A stretch of 64,000 nt of DNA from Terriglobales bacterium (GCA_035487355.1 DATHMF010000009.1:45769-109768), one strand, 5' to 3'; positions 37,317-46,236 are shown, counted from the first letter of the stretch. Notes: generated from the sequence alone by a model not told the origin. Numbers and translations are program-made.

Positions 37317-37563
37317 GAGGCATATGAAACAAATACTCGCGTTGATCTACGGGATGTCAGTCTACATTCATTTTCCTTAGCGATCAGCCTCTTTAGAAGT
37401 ACCTGCCGTCGTCCCTCTGTCTCACATGTCACGGCCCCTTTGGGTATCCCATCACTTGAGAAAAATGAAATAAAAATCCGAGGCAGTTGAAGCAATTGAA
37501 TCTATTGGTATACTGAAAGTGGCAATAATATTTAGGGTTTCCACTACCCATTCCAAACCAAGT

Positions 37564-37640
37564 GGGGACGTAGTTCAGTTGGTTAGAACGCTGCCCTGTC
37601 ACGGCAGAGGTCGCGAGTTCGAGTCTCGTCGTCCCCGCCA
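37564..37640 (+). tRNA. tRNA-Asp (anticodon GTC)
   Basis: A complete cloverleaf. The acceptor stem GGGGACG pairs with CGTCCCC. The D arm contains AGTTCAGTTGGTTAGA. The anticodon stem CTGCC/GGCAG encloses loop CTGTCAC with anticodon GTC at 37598-37600. The T arm is GCGAG-TTCGAGT-CTCGT. Discriminator G is followed by an encoded CCA at 37638-37640. It carries aspartate for GAC/GAU codons. No integrase or attachment-site duplication is evident next to it. Confidence 0.97.
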
Positions 37641-37704
37641 TTCTTTTCAAGGAGTTACCGGACGTGACACCGAAAACTCCAACCCACAATCCAACCCACA
37701 GATT

Positions 37705-37863
37705 TTAGTGCACCGTGGTATTCATTCCCACAACGGCAAGGCTGGCCATCTGTACCGGTTCACCGGATGTAGATCGTCCAGGATTCGACTGGCTGTGGGC
37801 CACAGGCAAACATAAGCACAGTAGAACCATCGTAAACGCCGGATTTCTCACTGAGTTTCGCAT
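37705..37863 (-). CDS. Putative small secreted peptide
   Basis: A 52-residue frame beginning MRNSVRNPAFTMVLLCLCLPVAHSQS, a credible signal peptide, with AAGGAAAG seven bases before the ATG. The remaining 26 residues (NPGRSTSGEPVQMASLAVV...) show nothing recognisable. It lies 29 bases downstream of the S74-domain fragment on the same strand. It could be a real small exported peptide or the remnant of a larger secreted protein that lost its body. Confidence 0.4.
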   Translation of the reverse strand: MRNSVRNPAFTMVLLCLCLPVAHSQSNPGRSTSGEPVQMASLAVVGMNTTVH

Positions 37864-37892
37864 TGTGCTTTCCTTCTTATGGGATTGATTGT

Positions 37893-38357
37893 TCATCTCG
37901 CGCTGGCCAACTGAGTTTCAGGTTGCACGGATTTTTCGAGCGCTGCCAGCCGCTGCATCAGCTCTTTTAACTGTGCTTGTTGCAAAATCTGCTGGCTCTG
38001 AAGCGTGGCTTTCAGGCGGTCAATTTGTTGCTGCTGGGCTGCGAGTTGTTCCTGCTGTTGTTCGAGCAGCCGCTTTTGCTTCTGTACCTCGTTGAGCAGC
38101 ATGGCGTTCACGAAGTGATAGCGCACGGTTTGCGGTTTGCCGTCCTGGTCGAAGACCACGAGGTCAGGAGCGATCTTGGCGACCTCTTCCGCCACAAGCC
38201 CGTACTGGCGGGTGTGGGTGGAATCGAGTTCGGGCTTGTAGTAGAAACTCACCGGGCGCAGCTTCATCAGAACGTCGCTCTCTGCGTCCATGTCTGTGAT
38301 CTGTTCTTTGTAGCGTTGGGAGGAAGTTATGGTTCCCAACTGGCCGCTCGAATTCAC
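37893..38357 (-). CDS. S74-type intramolecular chaperone domain (3' part of a frameshifted fibre gene)
   Basis: This frame of 154 residues carries the self-cleaving chaperone domain of phage-tail-fibre and fibre-adhesin type (peptidase S74). The Ser and Lys of the autocleavage motif appear in TSSQRYKEQI. The domain continues with LMKLRPVSFYYKPE, QYGLVAEEVAKIAPDLVV and a Gln-rich coiled coil (about residues 95-150), which would trimerise. The frame has no ribosome site of its own. Read through in this frame, the DNA upstream back to about 38450 encodes NSIHIGTTGTQTKAFIAG, the natural continuation of the upstream gene, so this is the displaced 3' end of the gene at 38354-39946. Confidence 0.85.
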   Translation of the reverse strand: MNSSGQLGTITSSQRYKEQITDMDAESDVLMKLRPVSFYYKPELDSTHTRQYGLVAEEVAKIAPDLVVFDQDGKPQTVRYHFVNAMLLNEVQKQKRLLEQQQEQLAAQQQQIDRLKATLQSQQILQQAQLKELMQRLAALEKSVQPETQLASAR

Positions 38358-39946
38358 AAAGACTGCGACACCGCCGGAACTGGTTGCTCCAAAGGCCCCG
38401 GCGATGAAGGCTTTCGTCTGAGTGCCAGTAGTTCCGATGTGGATGCTGTTGACTCCCCCGCATTCCCTGGGTTGCCGATATAGATGTTGTTGCTTTCGCC
38501 CGCGATCAGATTTGAACCGGCATTGTTCCCAACGGCAATGTTGGAGCTGCCCGTGGTCATGGTGTTGAGCGCATTTTCTCCAAGGGCCACGTTGCTGCCT
38601 CCCGTGGTATTGGAAGAGAGGGCAAGCTGACCAAAAGCAGAATTATCTCCGCCGTGGGTGTTGGCTTGAAGCGCACCTGCGCCGATGGCAGAATTGCTTG
38701 CACCATCGGTATTGAGGTTGAGTGCGTTGAGACCAAATGCAGAGTTATTCACGCCGGTCGCATTTAAGCTCAACGCAAAGACGCCAAATGCGGAGTTTTG
38801 CTCACCAGTTGTGTTGCTAACGAGCGCCTCGTGGCCGAATGCTGAGTTGAATTGGCCGGTTGTATTGGAAGTAAGTGCGCTGTAGCCGAAAGCGGAATTC
38901 GCAGAAGCGGTGTTGGCTAAGAGAGCATTATGACCAAAAGCGACGTTGTAATTACCTATTGTGTTCGCTAAGAGCGCACCGGTACCAAAGGCTGCGTTTG
39001 AGCTTCCGGTCGTATTGTTGCCGAGCGTGAAAAAACCAAAAGCAGTATTGAAATTGCCGCTGGTGTTGGCTTGTATGGCACCCGAGCCAAAGGCAGAGTT
39101 TTTTTCGCCGCTTGTATTGCTGGTCAGAGAGCCCGTGCCAAAAGCCGAGTTGTCTGAAGCCGTGGTGTTGGACGCGAGGGCAATGGCGCCAAAGGCAGAA
39201 TTGTTGGAACCGGTTGTGTTGTGCCACAGTGCATCAACACCAAAACCCGCATCGGAACCGCCGCTGGTGGTGTTCGTGAGCGCATACATCCCGAACCCGG
39301 AGTTTCCTCCCCCCGTCATGGTCAGGTTCCCTGCGAAATTCCCCACGAAAGCATTGGCTGAGCCGAAGTTGTGCATGAATGGCATACCGAGGAACAGAAC
39401 TCCCGAGGGTCCTGAGGAACCAAGGGTCGTGCCGGGAAGCGTCAGATTACCGTTAAGGGTGACCGTTCCGGCAGAAAAGTTGCCCGAGCTGTCGCGCGAG
39501 ACTATCGTGCTGGCCGTGTTGTCCGATGTAGCATTGGTCGTCACCGTAACCCTACCCGCATTAGCCGCAACGCTGATCCCGTTGCTTCCGGCTATGTTTA
39601 CGCTTCCGGTCTGTCCATTCAGACTGCTAAACAAAGTTTGCCCATTTGCAAACGTGATAATGCCCGTGCTGCTGATGGAAAGGCCGCCAATCGCTACACT
39701 GCCATCTCCACCCACTGAGAAAGGCGAATTCATCAGCGTGTGATTGGGAGAGATCGCCGGTATATGGCCCGGCGTTGCGCTCGACCGAAAGATGATCTGG
39801 TAGAGCACCGGCCCGTCGGTGCTGGGCGAGAGGCGCTGCCATACCAATCCGCCATGCGGCCCGGCGGCGTGCCCCTCGGGGGCGGAAAATGCGGCTACGA
39901 GTGCAAGCAACAGAGAAATCGCAAAACCTGAGCGGTGTTGGGACAT
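38354..39946 (-). CDS. Repeat-rich secreted fibre/adhesin protein (5' part of a frameshifted gene)
   Basis: The 5' part of a large exported fibre protein. It has a signal peptide (MSQHRSGFAISLLLALVAAF), a beta-rich stalk (GGDGSVAIGGLSISSTG) and then 16 repeats of 17 residues of the form NSAFGxxALxxNTTGxx, ending in NNIYIGNPGNAGES. After that point the reading frame changes and the last roughly 30 codons (STASTSELLALRRKP and on) are out of frame. A one-base loss near 38450-38458, at a run of five Gs in the sense strand, explains the break. Corrected, one protein of roughly 680 residues ends with an S74 chaperone domain. Similar proteins form trimeric surface fibres. ATG at 39946 has aaggag seven bases upstream. 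Confidence 0.82.
   Translation of the reverse strand: MSQHRSGFAISLLLALVAAFSAPEGHAAGPHGGLVWQRLSPSTDGPVLYQIIFRSSATPGHIPAISPNHTLMNSPFSVGGDGSVAIGGLSISSTGIITFANGQTLFSSLNGQTGSVNIAGSNGISVAANAGRVTVTTNATSDNTASTIVSRDSSGNFSAGTVTLNGNLTLPGTTLGSSGPSGVLFLGMPFMHNFGSANAFVGNFAGNLTMTGGGNSGFGMYALTNTTSGGSDAGFGVDALWHNTTGSNNSAFGAIALASNTTASDNSAFGTGSLTSNTSGEKNSAFGSGAIQANTSGNFNTAFGFFTLGNNTTGSSNAAFGTGALLANTIGNYNVAFGHNALLANTASANSAFGYSALTSNTTGQFNSAFGHEALVSNTTGEQNSAFGVFALSLNATGVNNSAFGLNALNLNTDGASNSAIGAGALQANTHGGDNSAFGQLALSSNTTGGSNVALGENALNTMTTGSSNIAVGNNAGSNLIAGESNNIYIGNPGNAGESTASTSELLALRRKPSSPGPLEQPVPAVSQSL
38492..39304 (-). repeat. 16 coding repeats of 51 bp (17 residues)
   Basis: Sixteen tandem units encode NSxFGxxALxxNTTGxx. 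All are 51 bp except one of 48 bp (NVAFGHNALLANTASA). The units are diverged at DNA level but keep the N-x-A-F-G and N-T-T-G positions, as in head repeats of trimeric fibre proteins. Each unit is probably one beta-roll turn. Confidence 0.85.
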
Positions 39947-40149
39947 AAATGTCTCCTTGAATCTTGATTGGGAAGAGCGCCAAGGGCGGTGGCCCCTAAC
40001 AAAACGCATTCGGGCAAAAAGGTGTGGGTTGCGGCCTGATTGCCCGATGCGGCCTTTTCCCTGGGGGAGAGAATACGAACAAGAACCAGGGCAATGGCAG
40101 TAACTTGAGGTAAACTGATTACCATAATCTTTTCCCTTTCCATCCGTTT

Positions 40150-41979
40150 ATGGCGCCCAAAACTGGTCCGGCCCCGCCTTCCGTGGAAATCCAGCAGGAG
40201 CTTGGAAGAGTGCTGGCAAGCTCGGCCTTCTCCCGCCCGCGCCGTCTCGCCCGGTTATTGAAGCACCTGGTTGAGCACACACTCCGGGGAGAGGAAGATC
40301 ACCTCAAAGAAACCGTGTTGGGCATCGAGGTCTTTGATCGCGGCCAGGATTTTGATCCCCGGACCGATCCCATCGTCCGCATTGATGCGCGCAGGCTGCG
40401 CGCTCGTCTATCGCAGTACTACCTTGATGAGGGTGCGCAGGACTCGGTACTGATTGTCCTGGAGCCGGGCAGTTACGCGCCATCGTTCCGCAAACGCGAC
40501 CATGTAGAGTCACCGGCCGTCAGTTTCGCTTCGCTCAAACGTACTTCGGTGGCCGTGCTGCCCTTTGTGAACCTGAGCGATCGCGCCGAATACGAGCTGT
40601 TCTGCGAAGGGTTGAGTGAAGACATCCTGAACCGCCTGGCCCAGCACGAGGGTCTGCGTGTGATTGCACGAACTTCTGCATTTCAGTTTCGTGGTCCGAC
40701 CCGTGATCCGAGGCACATTGCCAGGCAATTGAGAGTAAACACACTGGTAACTGGCAGCCTGCGCGGTGACAAGGAACAGGTGCGCATCACCGCTCAACTG
40801 GTGAATGCGGAAGATTCAACTATTCTTTGGTCGCAGGAATATCACCAGGCTGCCGCAGGCATGCTTGAAACGCAGGAGACGATTTCTCGTGAGATAGCAG
40901 GTCGATTCGGATCCAGGTTTAAAGATCAGCCGGAGAGCGGCTGTCCTGCCGCGCAAGCCCATCCGGCCCATCACAGCGGCACCAGCGCTTACCGGCTGTT
41001 TCTGCAAGGACGCCGCCTGCTGCATCAAGGCAACCGCGAAGGCTATCTTCAAAGTATGGAGTTGCTGGAAGCGACGGTCAAAGCGGATCCTGGATACGCC
41101 GCTGCCTGGGGGAATCTCTCTATTGCTTGCGCCTCCTCGTTGATGTTTCGCTTGCGCAATCCGGATTCGCTGATCGCCCGCGCGCGGTTTGCCGCCCAAA
41201 AAGCCCTTGAGCTCGATGCCCTCTCACCCGATGCGCATGCTGCGCTGGGGCTTGTGGCCGCGCTGGCCGACTTCAATTGGGCCGAAGCCCGGCGCTGGTT
41301 CGATAGCGCGCTCGATGCCAATCCCGTTTATGGTTTTGCCCGGATAAGCCGGGCGATGCTGTGGTGCGCTCCCACAGCGCAACTCGATGAGGCTGAGGAT
41401 GAGTTGGAGCGAGTGCTCAGCAACGACCCGTTGAATGCCGAAGCCCTGATCAACCTTGGTAGGGTGTTCTACTACGAGCGGCGTTTCGATATGGCGGCCG
41501 AGATGTTGCAAGCGGTCCTCGATAGCAACCCGCAACATGGCAATGCATGGGTCATGCTGGCCTTTGTCCGTGAACAAATGGGCATGAAGCAGCAGGCGCT
41601 GGAAGCCTATCGTCACTGGGAACGCCTGCTTTCCTTTTCCTTTACCACAACCTGGACCAACGCTGTAGAACAGATTCTGTTGGGAAATCCCCTCGCCGCC
41701 GAACGTACCACGCGGAAAATGGCCTGGATGGCGAGATTCACGCCATTTCCCCTGGCCGGGCTTGTGGCTGATTTGTTTATCCGGCTGGAAAACTACGACC
41801 GTGCGCTGGAATGGCTGGAAAAAGCCCACAAGGAACGGGCGACCCGGCTCATTTGCGCGGCGGTGGATCCGGCATTTGATCCGCTGCGCAAGCTTCCGCG
41901 TTTCAATCGTTTGGTCGCGACAATTATGGGTGATGCAGTTCCGAATCCCGCTGAGCAAAGCGAGACGGTGCTGAGATAA
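40150..41979 (+). CDS. Putative regulator with N-terminal winged-helix-like, FlgO/TolB-N-like and TPR regions
   Basis: A 609-residue soluble protein of a type common in Acidobacteria. The first 110 residues (ELGRVLASSAFSRPRRLARLL, KETVLGIEVFDRG, DPIVRIDARRLRARLSQYY) form the small basic domain that usually opens these predicted regulators. Next is a FlgO/TolB-N-like domain (TSVAVLPFVNLSD, FCEGLSEDILNRLAQ, LVTGSLRGDKEQVRITAQLV, ILWSQEYHQ; residues about 130-240). The rest is tetratricopeptide repeats (AWGNLSIACAS, AEALINLGRVFYYERRFDMAAEML, AWVMLAFVREQMG). Database names such as adenylate cyclase for this type are misleading, since no cyclase domain is present. It is divergent from the fibre gene, 203 bases away, which might be its target; that is inference. 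Confidence 0.85.
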   Translation: MAPKTGPAPPSVEIQQELGRVLASSAFSRPRRLARLLKHLVEHTLRGEEDHLKETVLGIEVFDRGQDFDPRTDPIVRIDARRLRARLSQYYLDEGAQDSVLIVLEPGSYAPSFRKRDHVESPAVSFASLKRTSVAVLPFVNLSDRAEYELFCEGLSEDILNRLAQHEGLRVIARTSAFQFRGPTRDPRHIARQLRVNTLVTGSLRGDKEQVRITAQLVNAEDSTILWSQEYHQAAAGMLETQETISREIAGRFGSRFKDQPESGCPAAQAHPAHHSGTSAYRLFLQGRRLLHQGNREGYLQSMELLEATVKADPGYAAAWGNLSIACASSLMFRLRNPDSLIARARFAAQKALELDALSPDAHAALGLVAALADFNWAEARRWFDSALDANPVYGFARISRAMLWCAPTAQLDEAEDELERVLSNDPLNAEALINLGRVFYYERRFDMAAEMLQAVLDSNPQHGNAWVMLAFVREQMGMKQQALEAYRHWERLLSFSFTTTWTNAVEQILLGNPLAAERTTRKMAWMARFTPFPLAGLVADLFIRLENYDRALEWLEKAHKERATRLICAAVDPAFDPLRKLPRFNRLVATIMGDAVPNPAEQSETVLR

Positions 41980-42061
41980 ACAGGTTATTTAATCGGAGTC
42001 GCGCTGCATACTCGTTCGTCGCCAGCACCGCATCGGGTGGATTTCGGACGAGTGCCGCTCC

Positions 42062-42410
42062 GGCGCTACGAATGCCACCGCAACCGTCTCGGTGGGAGCC
42101 TCACCTGGTTTCGTCGCAGTCAATTCTGCAACCAATAAGACATATGTCTCCAACTTACTGGATAGTACGGTCACGGTAATCGACGGCATCTCTAACAGCG
42201 CGACAACCGTACTGGCGGGCGCCCTTTGTCGGCGCCATGGCGGTCAATCCCATCACCAATAAGATCTATACAGCCAATGCGATGGATAACACGGTAACCG
42301 TCATTGATGGCGGCACCAATGCCACCGCAACTGTTACCGTGGGCACCAACCCGATCGGCGTAGCGGTGAATCCGGCAACCAACCAGGCACTACAGTTTTT
42401 TGCTGATTGA
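42062..42410 (+). pseudogene. Decayed YVTN beta-propeller gene fragment
   Basis: No intact frame exists, but two pieces encode consecutive YVTN-propeller blades: VAVNSATNKTYVSNLLDSTV followed by TVIDGISNSATTV, then AVNPITNKIYTANAMDNTV with TVIDGGTNATATVTVG and VAVNPATNQ. The switch from one frame to the next is explained by one extra C in the run at 42222-42224. The 5' end with signal peptide is missing and the 3' end breaks off after NPATNQ. No intact copy with this blade sequence is in the window; the YncE-like gene at 13079 is of a different type. Confidence 0.75.
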
Positions 42411-42435
42411 GATCTCGATCAGAACCCCAACTGCT

Positions 42436-43656
42436 CTATATCACACTGGTCAACCGAGCCAGCGTCGCTTTGCGCGCGGTGCTTTTTGGCGCCAGGAGAA
42501 GACTCGAAGGATTCGCCGCACTCGCCGCGCCACAGTTTGTCGAGATTCCGAACATTGCCGTAATTCCTACCTGCTGGCCACTGATGTTGAACGTGAGTGA
42601 AGCGTTCAAGCATGCTCCCGATCGCAACGTGATGTGGGCCGTAATATCCACCGAGATCTGGTTCCCACCCATTTCAAAGTTCCAGGTGAATTGGTTTCCA
42701 TTATTGGGATTGACCACCTTGCCGTCGAATGCGACCGAGTCGTGAATCGTTGTTCCCGAGACGGTTCTCTTATAGTTAAACCCGACCGTCAAATCAAGAC
42801 CAGCGATGGCTCCATGGTAGTCCCCGCCTATCTCGATGGTTTGGCTTCCATCGGTCCGCTGTATGAGCAGATGAAGGTTTCCCTCGCCGACCGTATCTGT
42901 CTTGATCTGCGCCGCGAGGGAAAATGTGGTGGACTGAATCCCTGCCTGGTCTTGCTGGTCGAGAACATACGTCACGCTGAAATTGGAATTGACCCGAATC
43001 GAGCCGGCTAGTTCAAGACTGCCTTTGTGCGTGCCTTTGTTGTAGGTATAAACCAAGATGTTCTTGACCGGATCCATCGTCAGACCAGGGGGCAATTGGA
43101 TGGTTCCGCTGGCGCCTCCATCCTTGTCGTACCTGAAGTCCACATCTAAGCCGCTGCCGTTTTGCTCCCACTTCCCGGTGAAGTCCAGTTCATAGTTGCG
43201 GGCCACAGGACCTTGCGTGATAAAGATGTAGATGAATTCACTGGAGTCAGTGTCCCGCAGAATTCCGTTAATGGTGGACTTAACACTCGCAACCGTGAAA
43301 ATGAGATTGAACTGGTTGTCCATGCTCCAATCACCATGCAGGCTGAAGAAAAAAACGCCGTTCTGGTCAGGCGCAATATGCAGCACTCCATTTGCGACTT
43401 GCAGATCGGGGCGTACATTGGCATTCGCGTGAAAATTGAAGACCACGTTCCCCGATTGACGGAGTTCGAGTTGATTGCCTGTATTAAACTGCCAGACAAC
43501 GGGAATGGTCGTAGTCGTTCCTGTGTTATCTGTGACGCTGATCTGAGCATCGTCAGCCACCGTCCAGGCTCCGAATGATGCTCCAGCCCTGGTTACATTT
43601 CCCTGAATATCGAAGTCCAAAGTGTCGGTACCGTTTGTGAGACTAAAATCAGCCAT
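42436..43656 (-). CDS. Beta-rich protein of unknown function, no signal peptide
   Basis: A 406-residue protein that I do not recognise. It starts directly with MADFSLTNGTDTLDFDIQGN and has no signal peptide or membrane helix. The body is a series of beta-strand pairs rich in Asn, Gly, Thr and aromatic residues (LHIAPDQNGVFFFSLHGDWS, NYELDFTGKWEQNGSGLDVDF, SLELAGSIRVNSNFSVTYVLD, IEIGGDYHGAIAGLDLTVGFNYK), with strand lengths suggesting a large sandwich, barrel or solenoid. The C-terminus is Ala/Ser-rich and basic. A strong site, gggagg, lies six bases before ATG 43656. It begins 18 bases after the Omp85-like gene stop, so the two are surely cotranscribed and may work together, for example as secreted cargo and outer-membrane partner; that is inference. 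Confidence 0.82.
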   Translation of the reverse strand: MADFSLTNGTDTLDFDIQGNVTRAGASFGAWTVADDAQISVTDNTGTTTTIPVVWQFNTGNQLELRQSGNVVFNFHANANVRPDLQVANGVLHIAPDQNGVFFFSLHGDWSMDNQFNLIFTVASVKSTINGILRDTDSSEFIYIFITQGPVARNYELDFTGKWEQNGSGLDVDFRYDKDGGASGTIQLPPGLTMDPVKNILVYTYNKGTHKGSLELAGSIRVNSNFSVTYVLDQQDQAGIQSTTFSLAAQIKTDTVGEGNLHLLIQRTDGSQTIEIGGDYHGAIAGLDLTVGFNYKRTVSGTTIHDSVAFDGKVVNPNNGNQFTWNFEMGGNQISVDITAHITLRSGACLNASLTFNISGQQVGITAMFGISTNCGAASAANPSSLLLAPKSTARKATLARLTSVI

Positions 43657-43674
43657 AAAATTCCTCCCGGCGCC

Positions 43675-46236
43675 TTAGAAGGCGCCATTTCTGCTAACAG
43701 AGATAGTGAAACGTCCATGTCCAGGACCAGAGATCCCAGTGCCAAATCCATATGCCCAATCAAATTTCAGGGCAACCAGACCTTGAATGAATCGAATCCC
43801 CAGACCAGGGCTCTTGAGGATGTTCTCTCGCGAGGCAAGTCCCGTCGTTGCCAGGCCTGGAGAGTTTTTCAAATCCGTTGCGGAAACGGCCCCAAAATCG
43901 AAAATGGCAGCCAGCCGTACATTCCGCCGAAGGAAGTCCCGGATTGCGTCGCTGCCGTCGAGAGTTCCTGGAATGGGAGTCCATACTTCGCTCTGCAGAC
44001 TCCACAACCTTCGCCCTAATGCATCGTCGGTACGAAATCCGCGCAAAGTCTCAGAGCCCCCAAGGCTTGGTACCTCCGTGATGGGCGTATGCAGTGTTGC
44101 TGCTTGAAAATGGCCCGCCAGATCAACGGAAATCAGAAAATCGTTGGAGACTCTGCGATGCAATCCCTCGTCAACAGTAAAAACCACATACGACGATGCT
44201 CCCGAGCTTCCCGTGCGCACTTCCGAATCAAGCATGATGCGCATGGGATGAAGCGCAATACGATCCTCGTATGTAAATGGCGACCCCAGTTTGATGGTGT
44301 TGAGGTTTAACTTGCCGACCGTTGTGTCTTTGCGTGATAAAGAAACGGACTCCCTGCGCGGCTCAGCGAAAATGCTCCACTGAAAACCTCTGTCGTCGCG
44401 GCGAAGCTCCAGTTCGCCATGAAGATTGCCTCCAACGCGCCGCTCGTCTGTTTCTTGTCCTCCTAAAAGTCGCTTCGCGGTTGCGTCGCTCGAGCCCGAT
44501 CCTTGAAGCGATAGTCGTCGGCCAAGCTTTTCAAACCAGAGCCAGTCGAGATTTATATTGCCGTTACCGATGGGATGAGCACCATCCGTTCCAACTTGGC
44601 CGGATGCCGATAGGAGTGACGGTCCCAGCGCTTTCTCGATGGTTTGCGCGTTGAGCAAAAATCGTAACGCCTGGTTGGATCGGTATTGCACGCCCACGGC
44701 ATATTCAATCTTGCTCCTGGCCTGGGTTTGTGGATTTGGGGCGCCTGCCGGCAACGGAGCAATTCGTTGGCCTGCCGCGCCCAAGAGTTCCACTCCCGCG
44801 GGATTGATCCGCCCGTTCTTGCCCGGTTTTTCAGGACTGCTGGCCACCGAAGGCGGCGCTGGCGGAGACGGAAACTCGGCCGTAGATTGGGGCTCTGTGA
44901 TTTGAGCCTCACCAGGAGTTGTCGCAACCGGTACAACAGGATTCGGTGACGGCGTTGGCGTTGGAGTCGGTTGAGGCGTTGCTGCGCCCGTGCTCGTAGC
45001 GAGTTTTTGTACGACCAGATCAACCGCGCTGGTTCTTTTCTCAGGATTATCCACGGGTGGCAAGTCTTCTTGTTGAGTGCCGAGTCCATACCCCAGGCTT
45101 TGCAGCGCGGCTCCTCTGTCTGCCATCCAAAAGGTCGTCAGATATTCCAAAGAACGCTGTTGCTCGTCTCCATTAGGAAGGAATGCCGGAGGATCACTGC
45201 ATACCTTGCCGTCCAACTGCGGTAAGCAGAGGAGGTAAGAGCCATCTCCAGCCTTGATGAGCAAGCCGTTTTGATTCCCGTTATAAATCTTTCGAAACTG
45301 TCTCCAGCGTGACTCATCCACAAGCGAATATACGATTTTGTAAACATTGGGATCTGGACTCAGGCCATCGGCACTCGCGGGCAAACGAATACGGCCAATG
45401 CGAAACGATTCTGCAACGACAAAGAACTTTTTCTTCGCGGTCGAAAGGGCGACGATTACGGTCGGACTCAGTCCGCTGGCTTGATACAAACGCTCGAAAT
45501 GCTGCTTGATCTCCTTGGCAACCCAAAACTTCTTCTCGTAGTTGTCGTGAAGCCATGATCGGACATCCATCTCTTTCAACAGCCTTCCATCGTGATCCAA
45601 GGCCTTTGCCCCCATGTCAAAGCCTATGTCAACTTTGTCGGCATTCATGCTCTCCATGGGCGGATCAATATCGAACGTCAACACGGCAACATTGGCCGGA
45701 GCCTCACATGAACCCTGGGTTGAGGGGCGAAATAGCGGTGTTTCCATCGTCAGGCCAAAATCTTCCAGTCTTTTTGGCAGCGCGTTGGCAATAAACAGGT
45801 CGAGCTCCCGGCCTTGGGGCCACACTTGTTTGAGTTTGACGATTGCCAGGCACAGAGTATCCGCAGTGATGGTCTGGACCTCGGGAGGAACAGATGCCGG
45901 CGGGCTCTCAGACCCTGAGGTGGGCATGGGCAAGTCCATTTCGAAAAGTTTTTGTTTTCTGAACATGGCCTCAACATACGGAGTCAGATGTGCCAACACA
46001 TCACTCTGCGACGTATAACGCCCCCACGGAAACTTAGACAATGGCCCTCTCAGTTGGGTACTCACGACATGCAAATACCCTTTGTTTACCCCAACAGAAA
46101 CACATAGCTTGGGAGCAGTGGCCCCAAAAACTCGGCAGGGAAGTTTGTCCTCGGCATGCGTCCATGGACCGCTGAGCAGCCATATCACAAACACAAATGC
46201 AATCCCGAGCATGCGCGATAAGGTTGGCCTTGTCAT
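43675..46236 (-). CDS. Omp85-superfamily (surface antigen D15-like) outer-membrane protein with long periplasmic part
   Basis: An 853-residue protein. A signal segment (SRMLGIAFVFVIWLLSGPWTHA) leads into a roughly 390-residue periplasmic region that may hold degenerate POTRA-type domains (KEIKQHFERLYQASGLSPTVIV). A Pro/Thr-rich linker of about 60 residues follows (PQPTPTPTPSPNP, near 415-480), then a C-terminal barrel. The hallmark Omp85 loop motif appears as LGGSETLRGFRTDD near residue 727. The barrel also has LWSLQSEVWTPI, SPGLGIRFIQGLVALKFDWAYGFG and the ending GRFTISVSRNGAF. Such proteins insert or secrete polypeptides across the outer membrane. The start is uncertain: ATG at 46236 begins the best signal peptide, but ATG at 46299 or 46323 would add 21 or 29 residues. 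A cotranscribed beta-rich protein follows 18 bases downstream. Confidence 0.85.
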   Translation of the reverse strand: MTRPTLSRMLGIAFVFVIWLLSGPWTHAEDKLPCRVFGATAPKLCVSVGVNKGYLHVVSTQLRGPLSKFPWGRYTSQSDVLAHLTPYVEAMFRKQKLFEMDLPMPTSGSESPPASVPPEVQTITADTLCLAIVKLKQVWPQGRELDLFIANALPKRLEDFGLTMETPLFRPSTQGSCEAPANVAVLTFDIDPPMESMNADKVDIGFDMGAKALDHDGRLLKEMDVRSWLHDNYEKKFWVAKEIKQHFERLYQASGLSPTVIVALSTAKKKFFVVAESFRIGRIRLPASADGLSPDPNVYKIVYSLVDESRWRQFRKIYNGNQNGLLIKAGDGSYLLCLPQLDGKVCSDPPAFLPNGDEQQRSLEYLTTFWMADRGAALQSLGYGLGTQQEDLPPVDNPEKRTSAVDLVVQKLATSTGAATPQPTPTPTPSPNPVVPVATTPGEAQITEPQSTAEFPSPPAPPSVASSPEKPGKNGRINPAGVELLGAAGQRIAPLPAGAPNPQTQARSKIEYAVGVQYRSNQALRFLLNAQTIEKALGPSLLSASGQVGTDGAHPIGNGNINLDWLWFEKLGRRLSLQGSGSSDATAKRLLGGQETDERRVGGNLHGELELRRDDRGFQWSIFAEPRRESVSLSRKDTTVGKLNLNTIKLGSPFTYEDRIALHPMRIMLDSEVRTGSSGASSYVVFTVDEGLHRRVSNDFLISVDLAGHFQAATLHTPITEVPSLGGSETLRGFRTDDALGRRLWSLQSEVWTPIPGTLDGSDAIRDFLRRNVRLAAIFDFGAVSATDLKNSPGLATTGLASRENILKSPGLGIRFIQGLVALKFDWAYGFGTGISGPGHGRFTISVSRNGAF

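Noticed and set aside
38492..39304. Regular 51-bp repeats that at first suggest a CRISPR or satellite array
   Set aside because: The units are diverged at DNA level, have no spacer structure, and stay in frame as 17-residue protein repeats, so they are coding repeats of a fibre protein.
38961..39743. A 260-codon plus-strand frame rich in Ala, Pro and Lys
   Set aside because: It is the complement of the repeat region of the fibre gene; its low-complexity repeated peptide is explained by the coding repeats on the other strand, and it has no signal or domain.
37564..39946. tRNA-Asp plus an S74 fibre gene as the edge of a prophage
   Set aside because: No integrase, capsid, terminase or tail genes and no duplicated tRNA 3' end are present; S74 fibres also occur as ordinary bacterial surface proteins.
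40150..41979. Adenylate cyclase assignment for the TPR protein
   Set aside because: Proteins of this layout are often labelled so, but no cyclase catalytic domain is visible; only the N-terminal basic domain, a FlgO/TolB-N-like part and TPRs.
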